Assembly: GCA_036675505.1 (NCBI GenBank)
Contig: JAKFEW010000131.1
Coordinates: 1-64,000, forward strand
Length of the DNA: 64,000 nucleotides
Direction: 5' to 3'
DNA from: JAKFEW01 sp036675505
GTDB taxonomy: Bacteria; Cyanobacteriota; Sericytochromatia; S15B-MN24; JAQBPE01
Below, piece by piece: positions 23,759 to 33,675 of this stretch. The translations under genes and the position numbers were made by a program. Position 1 is the stretch's first letter; every line of letters begins with the position of its first letter. The notes beneath the pieces are model-generated. The model saw nothing but the letters and a program-made list of their open reading frames with translations. It made no database searches and was not told the DNA's origin.

Positions 23759-24589
23759 ATGGCCAAGAGCTTCCCCACCCGCGCCGGCGCCGCTTTCATT
23801 GCGGCCGCGCTGTCGACTTCGATCCTGGCGGGCTGCGGCTCGCAGGGCATGATCGGCGCCCCGGTCGTCCGTGGCGGCCAGGCCTACGAGGCGGAGGCCA
23901 CCAGCACCCTGATGAAGGGTCTGACCCGCATCCACCACGCCATCTTCGCCAAGCTCGACAAGGACGGCAACAAGTTCATCGACGAGTACGAAGCCGGGCC
24001 CAACATCACGATGGCCGACTTCAAGAAGGCCGACAAGGGCCGCAACGGCAAGCTGACCTACAGCGAGTTCAAGGGCTACGCGATCACCAACCTGTTCTTC
24101 TTCAAGGACTCGCCGAAGGCGTTCTCGGACCGCTTCCGCAAGGACCTCAAGAAGGCCTTCGACCGCCTCGACAACGCCCCGCGCGACGGCGTCCTCGTGA
24201 AGAACGAGACCAGCATCCGCGACATGCAGAAGCTGGGCCTGACCTTCGAGTACCCCCGCCTGAACATCCGGGTGAAGGTCTCGAAGATCAACAAGGAGAT
24301 CTTCGGCGCCGCGGACAAGACCGGCGACGGCGTGCTCGGCCAGGCGGAATTCGAAGACCTCTACATGGAGATGACCATCGCCGGCCTCGGCGGCGCCCCG
24401 GGTGGCGGCGGCGACACCCCGCCGGAGCCCGCGCCCCCGGCCCCTCCCGGTGGCGACACCCCGCCGGCGCCGCCGGCGCCCCCGGCCCCCGAGGATCCGA
24501 ACGCCAACCCGGCTGATCCGGGTGCCGACCCCGCGCCCGCTCCCAAGCAGCGCAAGCGCAAGAAGAAGAAGGAAGACGAGGAAATCTAG
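23759..24589 (+). CDS. EF-hand calcium-binding lipoprotein with Pro-rich tail
   Basis: A 276-aa exported protein with lipobox SILAGC (Cys26). It has three EF-hand loops, DKDGNKFIDEYE (67-78), DKGRNGKLTYSE (92-103) and DKTGDGVLGQAE (186-197). The first and third keep the standard Asp/Glu calcium ligands; the second is weaker. Residues ~215-260 are Pro/Gly/Ala-rich, and the end is strongly charged (KQRKRKKKKEDEEI). A lipid anchor, Ca2+ module and basic tail suggest an envelope protein contacting polyanions. GAGGAGGA precedes ATG 23759. It is monocistronic, flanked by terminators on both sides, which suggests high expression. Confidence 0.88.
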   Translation: MAKSFPTRAGAAFIAAALSTSILAGCGSQGMIGAPVVRGGQAYEAEATSTLMKGLTRIHHAIFAKLDKDGNKFIDEYEAGPNITMADFKKADKGRNGKLTYSEFKGYAITNLFFFKDSPKAFSDRFRKDLKKAFDRLDNAPRDGVLVKNETSIRDMQKLGLTFEYPRLNIRVKVSKINKEIFGAADKTGDGVLGQAEFEDLYMEMTIAGLGGAPGGGGDTPPEPAPPAPPGGDTPPAPPAPPAPEDPNANPADPGADPAPAPKQRKRKKKKEDEEI

Positions 24590-24596
24590 CCTCGAC

Positions 24597-24632
24597 CCGA
24601 TGCCCCGCTCGATGAGCGGGGCATCGGATTTT
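24597..24632 (+). terminator. Intrinsic terminator
   Basis: A perfect 14-bp stem (CCGATGCCCCGCTC with its complement) and 3-base loop GAT are followed by ATTTTG. It serves the EF-hand gene and possibly the convergent gene. Confidence 0.92.
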
Positions 24633-24638
24633 GCGGCC

Positions 24639-26186
24639 TCAAGGTCCTATGACGATCGTCGGGCGGCCGAGCAGGTTGCGGCCGATGCCCATGGCGCATC
24701 CGAGCCGATCGACCTCCTGGAACAGGGAAGTCAGCTTGAGCTTCGGCAGCGAGACCGACAGGCCCAGCGCGTGGCTCTCCCAGTCCGAGATGCCCAGCGG
24801 CAGCGAGCGGAAGACCGGCAGCACCGCTTCCGCGAACCGGAGCGGCACGCGCTGCTCGGCGTCGTCGATCAGCACGAAGCAGGCCGGGTCCACGCGCGGA
24901 TAGAGGGTCACACGGCTCGGCGCGACCACCGCGCAGCCGTCCGGCGTCGCCATGATCCAGGCCTGCTGCCAGCGCGAGTAATGCACGGGCATGGCGTTGC
25001 CGCCGACCCGCGCGCGCGCCTGGGCCAGCGAGAACCGCCGGCGCGCGGCGTGGAACGGGAAGGCCCAGGCGGCGTCGCGCCAGGCGCTTTCCGGCACCTC
25101 GGGCAGGAGCACGGTCGTGAGGTCGGCCTTGCGGGGGTCGGCGGCCTCTTTCAGGCGACGATAGGCCACCACGGGCGGGAACGCGTCGATGCGGCCCGGC
25201 GTCGGCACGAAGGCTTCGTGGGCGAACGTCGCCTCGTCGAAGCGGGCGTAATGAACATGCACCTCGCGCCAGGCGTCGCCGCCTTCCAGCATCTTCACGA
25301 CCAGCATGACCGTGCGCGACTGGCCCGGGCGCAGCACGGCGGTGAAGAACGCGGCGGGCGTCGGCGTCGGCGCGGAGGCATCATAGACGTAGGCGCCCTC
25401 GCCCGGCTCGAAGGTGAGCGCGCCCATCGAGGCGCGCCTGAAGCTCTCGGGCGCGTCATAGGGCAGATCCGTGGCGACGTGATCGAGCACCAGCATGTCG
25501 TCCGAGATGTTGGTGATCGTGACGCGGGTCATCAGGCCGGCGCCCTCCAACACTTCCTTGGCGTGGTCCCACACGAGCGCCAAGGCGAGCGGTGAGTGCC
25601 CGGTGGCCGCGTCGAGCGCGCGCTGGCTCTGGGTCGCGAAGAACGGTGGGCCGTAGAGCGTGAGCCAGCCACCCTCCGCGTCCAGCATCGCCTGGCCGCC
25701 GTCGCCCGGTGCGACGTGCGCCATCGCCGAGAGCGCGTCGAACGGCGTGCCCGAAAGGCGCATGCGCCAGGCGCGGCCTTCCTCGATCGGGATGCGATCC
25801 ACCGCGCGCCCGCGGCGCGGCGGCCGGCGCCAGCGCACTTCGACGTGATCGCAGCCGGCCATCTCGGCGGACGTCAGGAAGTAGTCGAGCCAGCGCTCGA
25901 AGTCGCCATCCTCGACGCGCATGATCTGGTGGCGCGCGCGCTCGAAGCGGCCCAGCAACTCGCGGCGCTTGCGCTCGAGCAGGTGGCCGGTCGCCATGCC
26001 GGGCGGCGGGTCGAGGTGCTCGAGCGCGAGGAGCGCCTCTTCGAGCTGCGCCTCGCGCGCCTCGGCCACGACGCGGTCCAGCCGCTGGACGTAGCCCAGC
26101 ACCGCTTCATGCGGGTCCGCTACGCTCGCCTGCGCTCCGGTGGTACCGGCCAGCCCGGCGGGGCGTTGGGGTTCGCCGCGCTCCAT
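24639..26186 (-). CDS. Unknown 515-aa protein
   Basis: A large soluble protein with no signal peptide or membrane segment. The N-terminal ~110 residues are helical (repeated Glu/Arg/Leu); the remainder alternates short strands (VTITNISDDMLVLDHV, AVLRPGQSRTVMLVVKM) like beta-sandwich domains. No recognised family. GGGAGAGGCAG precedes ATG 26186. The 110-base gap to purB shows no clear promoter. Confidence 0.75.
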   Translation of the reverse strand: MERGEPQRPAGLAGTTGAQASVADPHEAVLGYVQRLDRVVAEAREAQLEEALLALEHLDPPPGMATGHLLERKRRELLGRFERARHQIMRVEDGDFERWLDYFLTSAEMAGCDHVEVRWRRPPRRGRAVDRIPIEEGRAWRMRLSGTPFDALSAMAHVAPGDGGQAMLDAEGGWLTLYGPPFFATQSQRALDAATGHSPLALALVWDHAKEVLEGAGLMTRVTITNISDDMLVLDHVATDLPYDAPESFRRASMGALTFEPGEGAYVYDASAPTPTPAAFFTAVLRPGQSRTVMLVVKMLEGGDAWREVHVHYARFDEATFAHEAFVPTPGRIDAFPPVVAYRRLKEAADPRKADLTTVLLPEVPESAWRDAAWAFPFHAARRRFSLAQARARVGGNAMPVHYSRWQQAWIMATPDGCAVVAPSRVTLYPRVDPACFVLIDDAEQRVPLRFAEAVLPVFRSLPLGISDWESHALGLSVSLPKLKLTSLFQEVDRLGCAMGIGRNLLGRPTIVIGP

Positions 26187-26296
26187 CCTGCCTCTCCCTG
26201 CATCGTTGATGTCCGTTTCGCCATGTTAGGGGCGCGAGGGAGGCGATACAAGCCGCGGCTGGTCCTTTGACCGTGTTCCGGTGCGGATTCGCGGCG

Positions 26297-27691
26297 TCAG
26301 CGCCCGCTGAGCAGGCGCGCCAACACAGGGGTGGCCTCGGCGATCGCCGCGTCGGTGACCTGTGGCGCCAGGCCGATGTAGTCGGCAGGCGTCAGCGTGG
26401 CCCAATAGGCCGCGCGCTCGGGGGCGATCGCCTTCCCGGCGGCACGCAGCGCGGCGAGGTCGACCCCGCGGCCGCGGGTCAGCTCCTTCAGCCGCTCGTA
26501 GGGCTCCGCGGCGCCGCTCGCCCGGCCCACCACCTGCACGGCCTCGGCCAGCACCTCGGGGTGGTCGGCGAGATCGGCCGCCATCCTCCCGGCGTCCGGC
26601 GCGACGCGCGCGAGCCCGCGCGAGACCGAGCGGCAGGCGAGCAGCACGTGGCCGAACGCCACGCCCGCGTTGCGCAGCGTGGTGCTGTCGGCGAGATCGC
26701 GCTGCAGCCGGCTGCGCACCAGCTTGTCGGCGAGGTGCGCGAGCAGCGCCACGGCGACGCCGCCGTTGCCCTCGGCGTTCTCGAAGTCGATCGGGTTGAC
26801 CTTGTGGGGCATGGCGCTCGAGCCGATCTCGCCGGCCCTCGCGGCCTGGCGCAGCCAGCCGTCCGAGACGTAGCGCCACATGTCGGGCGCGAGATCGAGC
26901 AGCACGTTGGTCACCCGCCGCGTGGCGTCGTAGATCGCGGCCAGGCCGTCGCGCGGCTCGACCTGGGTCGTGGCCGCCACCGGCGCGAGCCCGAGCCCGG
27001 TGACGAAGCGGTGCGAGAAGGCGAGCCAGTCGACCTGCGGGTAGGCCAGCGCGAGCGCGGCGTAGGTGCCCGTCGCGCCGGACAGCTTGCCCGGCGGCGT
27101 GAGCGCGGCCAGGTCGCCCGCGGTGCGTGCGAGCCGGGCGGCGAAGACGGCCATCTCCTTGCCGAAGGTGGTCGGGCTGGCCGGCTGGCCGTGCGTGCGC
27201 GCGAGCATCGGCGTCGCGCGGTGGTCGCTCGCGAGCGCGAGCAAGCCCGCGAGCACGTCGGCGATCGCAGGCAGCAGCACGGTGTCCAGCGCCTCGCGGT
27301 GCATCAGCCCCCAGGCGAGGTTGTTCACGTCTTCGCTGGTGAGGCCGAGGTGGACGAGCTCTTGATCACGAGCCAGCGCTGGCACCTCGGCGATCCGCGC
27401 CTTGAGCCAGTACTCGACCGCCTTTACGTCATGGCGCGTGGTCGCCTCGAGGTCCTTCACGGCCTGCGCGTCCGCCGCGCCGAAGCCCGTGGCGATCGCC
27501 CGCACCGCCGCCACCGCCTCGCCATCGCGCGCCGCCGGGTGATCGATCGCCTCCAGCAACGCGAGCAGGTAGGCGCATTCGACGTCCACCCGGCGGCCGA
27601 TCAGGGCGCGCTCCGAGAAGCACGCCGCGAGCGGCGCCGTCTGGTCCGCGTAGCGGCCGTCGAGCGGAGAAAGCGCGTCGAGGGGGTTCAT
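26297..27691 (-). CDS. purB: Adenylosuccinate lyase
   Basis: A 464-aa member of the fumarase/aspartase superfamily, starting MNPLDALSPLDGRYA as in the long E. coli-type PurB. The signature loop SSAMPHKVNPIDFENAEGN carries the catalytic serine; HDVKA and TSEDVNN supply other active-site residues. It catalyses two steps of purine synthesis (SAICAR to AICAR, adenylosuccinate to AMP). It is divergent from purA across 120 bases, so the two AMP-synthesis enzymes share a control region. Confidence 0.96.
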   Translation of the reverse strand: MNPLDALSPLDGRYADQTAPLAACFSERALIGRRVDVECAYLLALLEAIDHPAARDGEAVAAVRAIATGFGAADAQAVKDLEATTRHDVKAVEYWLKARIAEVPALARDQELVHLGLTSEDVNNLAWGLMHREALDTVLLPAIADVLAGLLALASDHRATPMLARTHGQPASPTTFGKEMAVFAARLARTAGDLAALTPPGKLSGATGTYAALALAYPQVDWLAFSHRFVTGLGLAPVAATTQVEPRDGLAAIYDATRRVTNVLLDLAPDMWRYVSDGWLRQAARAGEIGSSAMPHKVNPIDFENAEGNGGVAVALLAHLADKLVRSRLQRDLADSTTLRNAGVAFGHVLLACRSVSRGLARVAPDAGRMAADLADHPEVLAEAVQVVGRASGAAEPYERLKELTRGRGVDLAALRAAGKAIAPERAAYWATLTPADYIGLAPQVTDAAIAEATPVLARLLSGR

Positions 27692-27699
27692 TGAAATGA

Positions 27700-27740
27700 T
27701 CCCCCGCTCCCTGGTGGGGGAGAGGGTTGGGGTGAGGGGG
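27700..27740. repeat. Widespread GAGGGTTGGGGTGAGGG-type intergenic repeat
   Basis: The stretch between purB and purA matches the C/G-rich CCCTC..GAGGGTTGGGGTGAGGG sequence that recurs between genes in many bacteria; its spurious translation reads PHPNPLP. CCCCC and GGGGG arms can form a hairpin in the purB leader. Confidence 0.7.
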
Positions 27741-27774
27741 CTGGCCGATCATCCCACGGGGGCGCGGGTGCGTC

Positions 27775-27780
27775 TATAAT
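27775..27780 (+). promoter_or_regulatory. -10 box of purA
   Basis: TATAAT 31 bases before ATG 27812. A GGCCGG-CCTT-CCGGCC hairpin (27782-27797) follows in the leader, then AGGAGG. No good -35 was seen. Confidence 0.6.
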
Positions 27781-27811
27781 GGGCCGGCCTTCCGGCCAGG
27801 AGGATCTTTTC

Positions 27812-29125
<1,314 letters not shown>

Positions 29126-29599
29126 CGCCATCCTCGGGCCCTGGCCGGCCGCCTGTCCGGTGCCGGCCGGCGCTCTGGCGGCGCTGTGGGATGACGACTC
29201 GCTGGGCGCGCGGGTGGCCGCGGCCTGGCTGCGCGCCGGGACCATCCGATCCGTCGTCCTGGTGCCCGGCGTGGACTTCATGCCGGCCGGCGCGATGGAT
29301 GCGCCGGGCGGCTGGGGGCCGGCCCACGCCGCGGCCGTGGCGGCCGGCGCGGGCTGGCTCGTGGTGCCGGCGCTATGGCCCGGCGACGCCGGACGCTGGC
29401 ATGCGGCGGATGTGGCGCTGAACGCGGCCGGCCTGGGGCTCTGGCGGCCTTTCGCGTTGCTGGATCGCCTGGCGGTGGCCCGGCTCGGGCTGGCGTTGGG
29501 CGTGGAGGTGGCCACGGCGCCCGACGTCGATCGCCCCTTGCTCGCGGCCCTCGGCCTGCGTCTCGCGCCGGGCTGAGGGTGCGGGCGGCCTGACCAGCC

Positions 29600-30148
29600 T
29601 CAAATCGGGTTGCGGTGCCCGAGGTACCGGCGCAGCGCGTGCAGCGCGTCGCCGAGATCGACGTCGCTGTCGCGCTCGGCGTCGAGGAAGGCCATGAGGA
29701 TCGGGTTCTCGCTCATTCGCGCGTGGGCGCCGCCGACCGCCGGCGCGCCACCGTGCAAGATCTTGAGCACCATCGGCACGACCGCGGGCAGCAGCCGCTC
29801 GACGGACGCCAGGTCGAGCCCGGTCTCCTGCGCGACGGACCGCTCGACCTGCGCGCGCGCGCGCCCGGGGAAGAGCACATCGACCGCCGCGGCGTTGGGC
29901 GAGAGGCCTTCATAGGCGTCGACGACCTCGATCGCCGCGTGCACGCCCCGGGTCCGGCGGATCTCATGCAGGGATTGGCGGACGAAGCTGCCGACCGTCG
30001 AGACGATGGTCCGCGAGCAGTCGGGCCGCCCATGCGCCACAGGACCCGCCAGGCCGGTGACGCCAGCGACGACATGGCCGTAGTCGCGGGCGTTCGCGAG
30101 CTGGCCGGGGTTGTCGATCGCGCCGGCGATGAGCGTCGCGAAGTCCAT
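29600..30148 (-). CDS. Unknown 182-aa protein (DUF937-like in part)
   Basis: A soluble protein starting MDFATLIAGAIDNPGQL, with VERLLPAVVPMVLKILHGG in the second half, weakly reminiscent of DUF937/YidB-like helices. AAGGAGG lies 7 bases before ATG 30148. It is convergent with the gene downstream of purA. Function unknown. Confidence 0.72.
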   Translation of the reverse strand: MDFATLIAGAIDNPGQLANARDYGHVVAGVTGLAGPVAHGRPDCSRTIVSTVGSFVRQSLHEIRRTRGVHAAIEVVDAYEGLSPNAAAVDVLFPGRARAQVERSVAQETGLDLASVERLLPAVVPMVLKILHGGAPAVGGAHARMSENPILMAFLDAERDSDVDLGDALHALRRYLGHRNPI

Positions 30149-30236
30149 GGGGGCCTCCTTCCGCACCTACGGCCGAGCGTAGCACGGCGGGCCCGGCGGC
30201 CCGACATGGAAGCACCCCTCCGTCACCCCCGAGGGA

Positions 30237-33167
30237 TCAGAAGGCGCCCTTGGGGATCAGCTTCACCTGGTTCGTCCCGCTGTCGGCCACGATCAGCCGG
30301 CCTTCACGGTCGACGACCAGCCCCAGCGGGGTGATCAGCGTGTCATCCGACGTCGGGTCCGCCAACAGCGACGTGCCCGGGCCCGCGATCGTCCGCACGG
30401 TGCCGTCCTTCGCGATCCGCCGGATGCGGGCGGTGATGCGCGGCAGCCCGCTCATGTCCATGCCGGTCATGGCGCCGAGCGTCGCCAGGCGCAGCGTGCC
30501 GGCCTCAGCCACATAGCAGGCGCCGTCTTCGCCGAAGGTCATCACGAGCGGGCCGATCAGCACGGCCTCTTGCTTCGGCTTGCCCTCATCGTCCGGCTTT
30601 TGGCCGCCAATCATGGCGAGGGCGCCGGAGAAGCCTGTGCCGGCCCAGGTCGACATGATCGGCGCGCCGGTCTGCAGGCCCGTGATCTTGCGGATCTTGA
30701 GGTTGCCGCTGTCGCAGACGTAAAGATCACCGGCCGCGTCGAACGCCAGGCCGACCGGCGACGAGAGCCCGGATTCCGGGCCCACGGCTGGCCCGGGCGC
30801 GTCCGGCGCGTCACCCGAATCGTTGGTCACCAGGCCCGCGATGGTCTCTACAAAGCCGTCTTTCGTCAGCCGGCGGACCTGGTGTTCCTCATTGTCCGTC
30901 CAGTAAGGCTTGCCATCCGGTCCGATCGCGAGCGCGAGCGGGCGTCCCATCACCGTGGACAGCGCCGGCTGGCGCACGGCCGCGGGAACCCGCCCGTTCA
31001 CAGCGCCGGCCACCGTGGTGACGATGCCACTCGCGTCGATCTTGCGAATGCGCTCGTTGATCGAGTCGATCACGTAGAGTTCCTGGCCGCTGAAGCCGAA
31101 ACCCGCCAGCGTGTTGAACTTCGCCGACAGCGCCGGGCCGCCGTCGCCCTCCAGGCCCTTGCCGGCGCCCGCGAGCCTCACCAACCGGCCACCCTCGAGG
31201 CGCTTGATCGTGTCGCCCGCCGCTTCTGCGATCACCAGCCGGCCGTCTCCATCGAGCGCGATGCCGGCCGGCGAGTTGATCGCGATCGCCGTGGCGTCGC
31301 CGACCTGATCCGAGGCAGCGGCGCCGGCGATCGTGTGGATCGTGCCGTCGCGCCGGATCTCGCGCACGACGCTGTTGCCGGCGTCGACGAAGACGATCCG
31401 GCCATCCGGCGCGATCCAGAGCCCGGCCGGTCGGTTCAAGACGGCCGCGGTGGCCGGCCCACCATCGCCGCCGTAGCCTTCGACGCCGGTGCCGGCGAGC
31501 AGCGTACGGGTGCCGTCGCGCCCGTAGCGCCAGATCTGGTGGCTGTCGTTGCCCGTCGCCACGAGCTCCCCTTCCGGAGTGAGCTGAATATCGCTGAAAT
31601 CGCCGGTGCCGGACGCCCCGTCGACGAGCGCCCAGGTGCCATCCGGCGAGCGCCGGTGGATGCCCCGCAGGCGTGAGTCGGCGACCCACAACGTGCCATC
31701 GCCTGCGACAGCCAGCGCGGCGACCTCCGCCCGCTCCCATTGCACGGTGGGTGGCATGACCTCTTCGGTCATGCCGTCAGGCCGCAGCCGGATGATGCGG
31801 CCGTTGTCGTCGGTCTTCGGCACCTCGCCCACGTAAATCGAGCCGTCCGGGCCGAGCGCGAGGCCACGCGTCCCCGCGATGTTCGTTTGCGTGCCGAGGC
31901 CGCCGAGCAGCCCCTGCGTGCGGGTGCCGGTGCCGAGCAAAGTGGTCACGCGGCCGTCCGTGGCCACTTTGCGCACCCGGTTGGCGAGTGTATCAGCCAC
32001 GAGCAAGCCGCCGTCGGGCAACGCCACCATGGCACCGGGCGTCTCGATGAACTCGCCCTGGCTCTCCACGACCGACTTGCCGTCGAAGAACACGCCCAGG
32101 CCGAGGAACAGGCCGGCGCGCAGGTCCGGCGTGATGCGGCGCAGGCGACTGCCCGAGTTCTCGGCGATCACCATGGTGCCGTCCGCGAGCCCGACGATGC
32201 CGGCCGGGGTCGACAGGGAGACCTCTCGCGCGGGGCGGCCATCGCCCAGGTTGGCCTGGCCCGCGAGCAGCAGCGCCTTGATCTTCTCGAGCCGCTCCGC
32301 GACAGGCTTGGCCTGTTCGCTGAGCGCGCCCGTCGCGGCGACCAGGTCTGCCAGCCTGTACGAACGCGCACCGGTCGGCAGGAAGGCGCGCGCCGCCTCG
32401 ATCTCGCCGCGTAGCGCGGCGGCCTCCGCCGCCGGCAGCTTGGCGAAGACCGCCGGCCGCTTCTGCACGAAGGTTTCGAGCACGTAGGCCGCGCCGAGCG
32501 AGGCGGCGGTGTCGAGATCGACTTCGCGCGGCCCGCCGGCGGTCGCGCGGGGCAAAAGCGCGAGCAGTTGGCCGCCGTTGTAAAGCCGGATGCGCAGGAC
32601 CAGGTTCTCGTCCGGCAGCTGGCCGCTGAACTTAAAAGCACCCGTCGCATCGGTGCGTGCGCCCAGCGGGCGACCGTCCGACCCGACCAGCACCTGTCCC
32701 GAGCCGTCGAGCACCTCGATTTGCGCTTCGGCGAGCAGCGACTCGGCCGCCGGCTCGCCACCGAGCAACGCATACTTGGTCTTCGCGGTCAGGCCGCCGC
32801 CATTGTTCGCGATCAGCCCGCCGCCGTTGTTCGCGATCAACCCGCTGCCGTGATCCGAAATCAGGCCGCCCGAGTTGTTGCTGACGATGCCCCCACCATG
32901 ATCCGACAGCAGCTTCGCCTTGCCGGTCAACTCGACGGTCACCAGCTTGGTCTTGGCGGTCAGGTCCGCCGCGTCGATCGGTCGGCGGGCCTCGATGAGC
33001 GGCGCGTAGTCGACCTTGATCGCGCTGCCCTTCGCCACGCCGCCGGCGGCCGCGCTCGTCTTCGAAGAAGGCGTTTTGCGGGGCGTTTTCGTCGCGGCGG
33101 GCGGGCTCAATTGACAGCCGGCCAGCGCCGCGGCGATCAAGATGGTCAGGGGGCCACGGTAGCGCAA
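30237..33167 (-). CDS. NHL-repeat beta-propeller lipoprotein
   Basis: A 976-aa exported protein from TTG 33167 (GAGGG 8 bases upstream), with lipobox TILIAAALAGC near residue 16. After a Lys/Pro/Ser linker and an octapeptide repeat (GGLIANNG-type, about residues 80-125) there is a short carboxypeptidase-regulatory-like beta-domain (ATGAFKFSGQLPDENLVLRI). Many NHL repeats then follow (for example GDLYVCDSGNLKIRKI, GRLVIAEAAGDTIKRL, GRLIVADSGTNQVKLI). These would form one or two six-bladed propellers used for binding or enzymatic roles outside the cell. No catalytic residues identified. A TATAAG box lies at 33184-33189. Confidence 0.9.
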   Translation of the reverse strand: MRYRGPLTILIAAALAGCQLSPPAATKTPRKTPSSKTSAAAGGVAKGSAIKVDYAPLIEARRPIDAADLTAKTKLVTVELTGKAKLLSDHGGGIVSNNSGGLISDHGSGLIANNGGGLIANNGGGLTAKTKYALLGGEPAAESLLAEAQIEVLDGSGQVLVGSDGRPLGARTDATGAFKFSGQLPDENLVLRIRLYNGGQLLALLPRATAGGPREVDLDTAASLGAAYVLETFVQKRPAVFAKLPAAEAAALRGEIEAARAFLPTGARSYRLADLVAATGALSEQAKPVAERLEKIKALLLAGQANLGDGRPAREVSLSTPAGIVGLADGTMVIAENSGSRLRRITPDLRAGLFLGLGVFFDGKSVVESQGEFIETPGAMVALPDGGLLVADTLANRVRKVATDGRVTTLLGTGTRTQGLLGGLGTQTNIAGTRGLALGPDGSIYVGEVPKTDDNGRIIRLRPDGMTEEVMPPTVQWERAEVAALAVAGDGTLWVADSRLRGIHRRSPDGTWALVDGASGTGDFSDIQLTPEGELVATGNDSHQIWRYGRDGTRTLLAGTGVEGYGGDGGPATAAVLNRPAGLWIAPDGRIVFVDAGNSVVREIRRDGTIHTIAGAAASDQVGDATAIAINSPAGIALDGDGRLVIAEAAGDTIKRLEGGRLVRLAGAGKGLEGDGGPALSAKFNTLAGFGFSGQELYVIDSINERIRKIDASGIVTTVAGAVNGRVPAAVRQPALSTVMGRPLALAIGPDGKPYWTDNEEHQVRRLTKDGFVETIAGLVTNDSGDAPDAPGPAVGPESGLSSPVGLAFDAAGDLYVCDSGNLKIRKITGLQTGAPIMSTWAGTGFSGALAMIGGQKPDDEGKPKQEAVLIGPLVMTFGEDGACYVAEAGTLRLATLGAMTGMDMSGLPRITARIRRIAKDGTVRTIAGPGTSLLADPTSDDTLITPLGLVVDREGRLIVADSGTNQVKLIPKGAF
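32789..32925 (-). repeat. Octapeptide-repeat coding segment
   Basis: Within the NHL protein about five consecutive 8-residue units follow the pattern G-[LI]-[IV]-[SA]-[DN]-[HN]-[GS]-[GS] (IVSNNSGG, LISDHGSG, LIANNGGG twice). Two units are identical at protein level and nearly so in DNA. Confidence 0.8.
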
Positions 33168-33183
33168 ATTGGATCCCTCGCCC

Positions 33184-33189
33184 GCCTTA
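33184..33189 (-). promoter_or_regulatory. -10-like box of NHL lipoprotein gene
   Basis: TATAAG on the minus strand, 16 bases before the TTG start at 33167, with GAGGG between. No clear -35. Confidence 0.45.
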
Positions 33190-33342
33190 TACCCGACGTG
33201 CGGAAAGGCGACCCGCAGCCGAGGGATGCAACAATCACGAAACATTCAAGCAACGGTCCGGCAACCGTCGGTCGATACGATGCTCCCTACCGTGGTGGGC
33301 CATCGGTCGGGGGGCCGGGTCATCGTGGGAGAGGAGAAGGGA

Positions 33343-33600
33343 ATGAGGGACCATTTTTCGTGCCCGACATGCGGGCAATCGCTCCAGCCGTTGGTCCGCA
33401 GCCTGGACTTCTTCTGCCGGTCGTGTTTCTCCACGTTGGTCGTGATCGATGATCGCTGGTCGCATGCCATGCGGCCGGGCGAAAAGGCCCCGCGCCTCAT
33501 TCCGACCGACCGCTGCCGCCGGGTGCGCTTCACCGAGCCGCTGTGCATGGGCACCGAGCCGCTGGGCCAGACCGTCCAAACCGGCGCGCTGGCTTCCTGA
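33343..33600 (+). CDS. Small zinc-ribbon protein
   Basis: An 85-aa protein with CPTCGQ and FFCRSC knuckles (first ~30 residues), a zinc-ribbon fold. GAGAGGAGAAGG lies just upstream of ATG 33343, which is better than any start further up. It is divergent from the NHL gene. Function unknown. Confidence 0.75.
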   Translation: MRDHFSCPTCGQSLQPLVRSLDFFCRSCFSTLVVIDDRWSHAMRPGEKAPRLIPTDRCRRVRFTEPLCMGTEPLGQTVQTGALAS

Positions 33601-33621
33601 TTAGTTCGACCCCCGACAGCG

Positions 33622-33652
33622 CCCCGGCACGGCTTGCGAAGCGGTGCCGGGC
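33622..33652. terminator. Stem-loop between convergent genes
   Basis: CCCGGCAC (33623-33630) pairs with GTGCCGGG (33644-33651) around an inner GCTT-GCG-AAGC hairpin, then CCGTTTGTG. A probable bidirectional terminator for the zinc-ribbon and ABC ATPase genes. Confidence 0.7.
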
Positions 33653-33675
33653 CGTTTGTGTGGCGGGGTGGTCGA

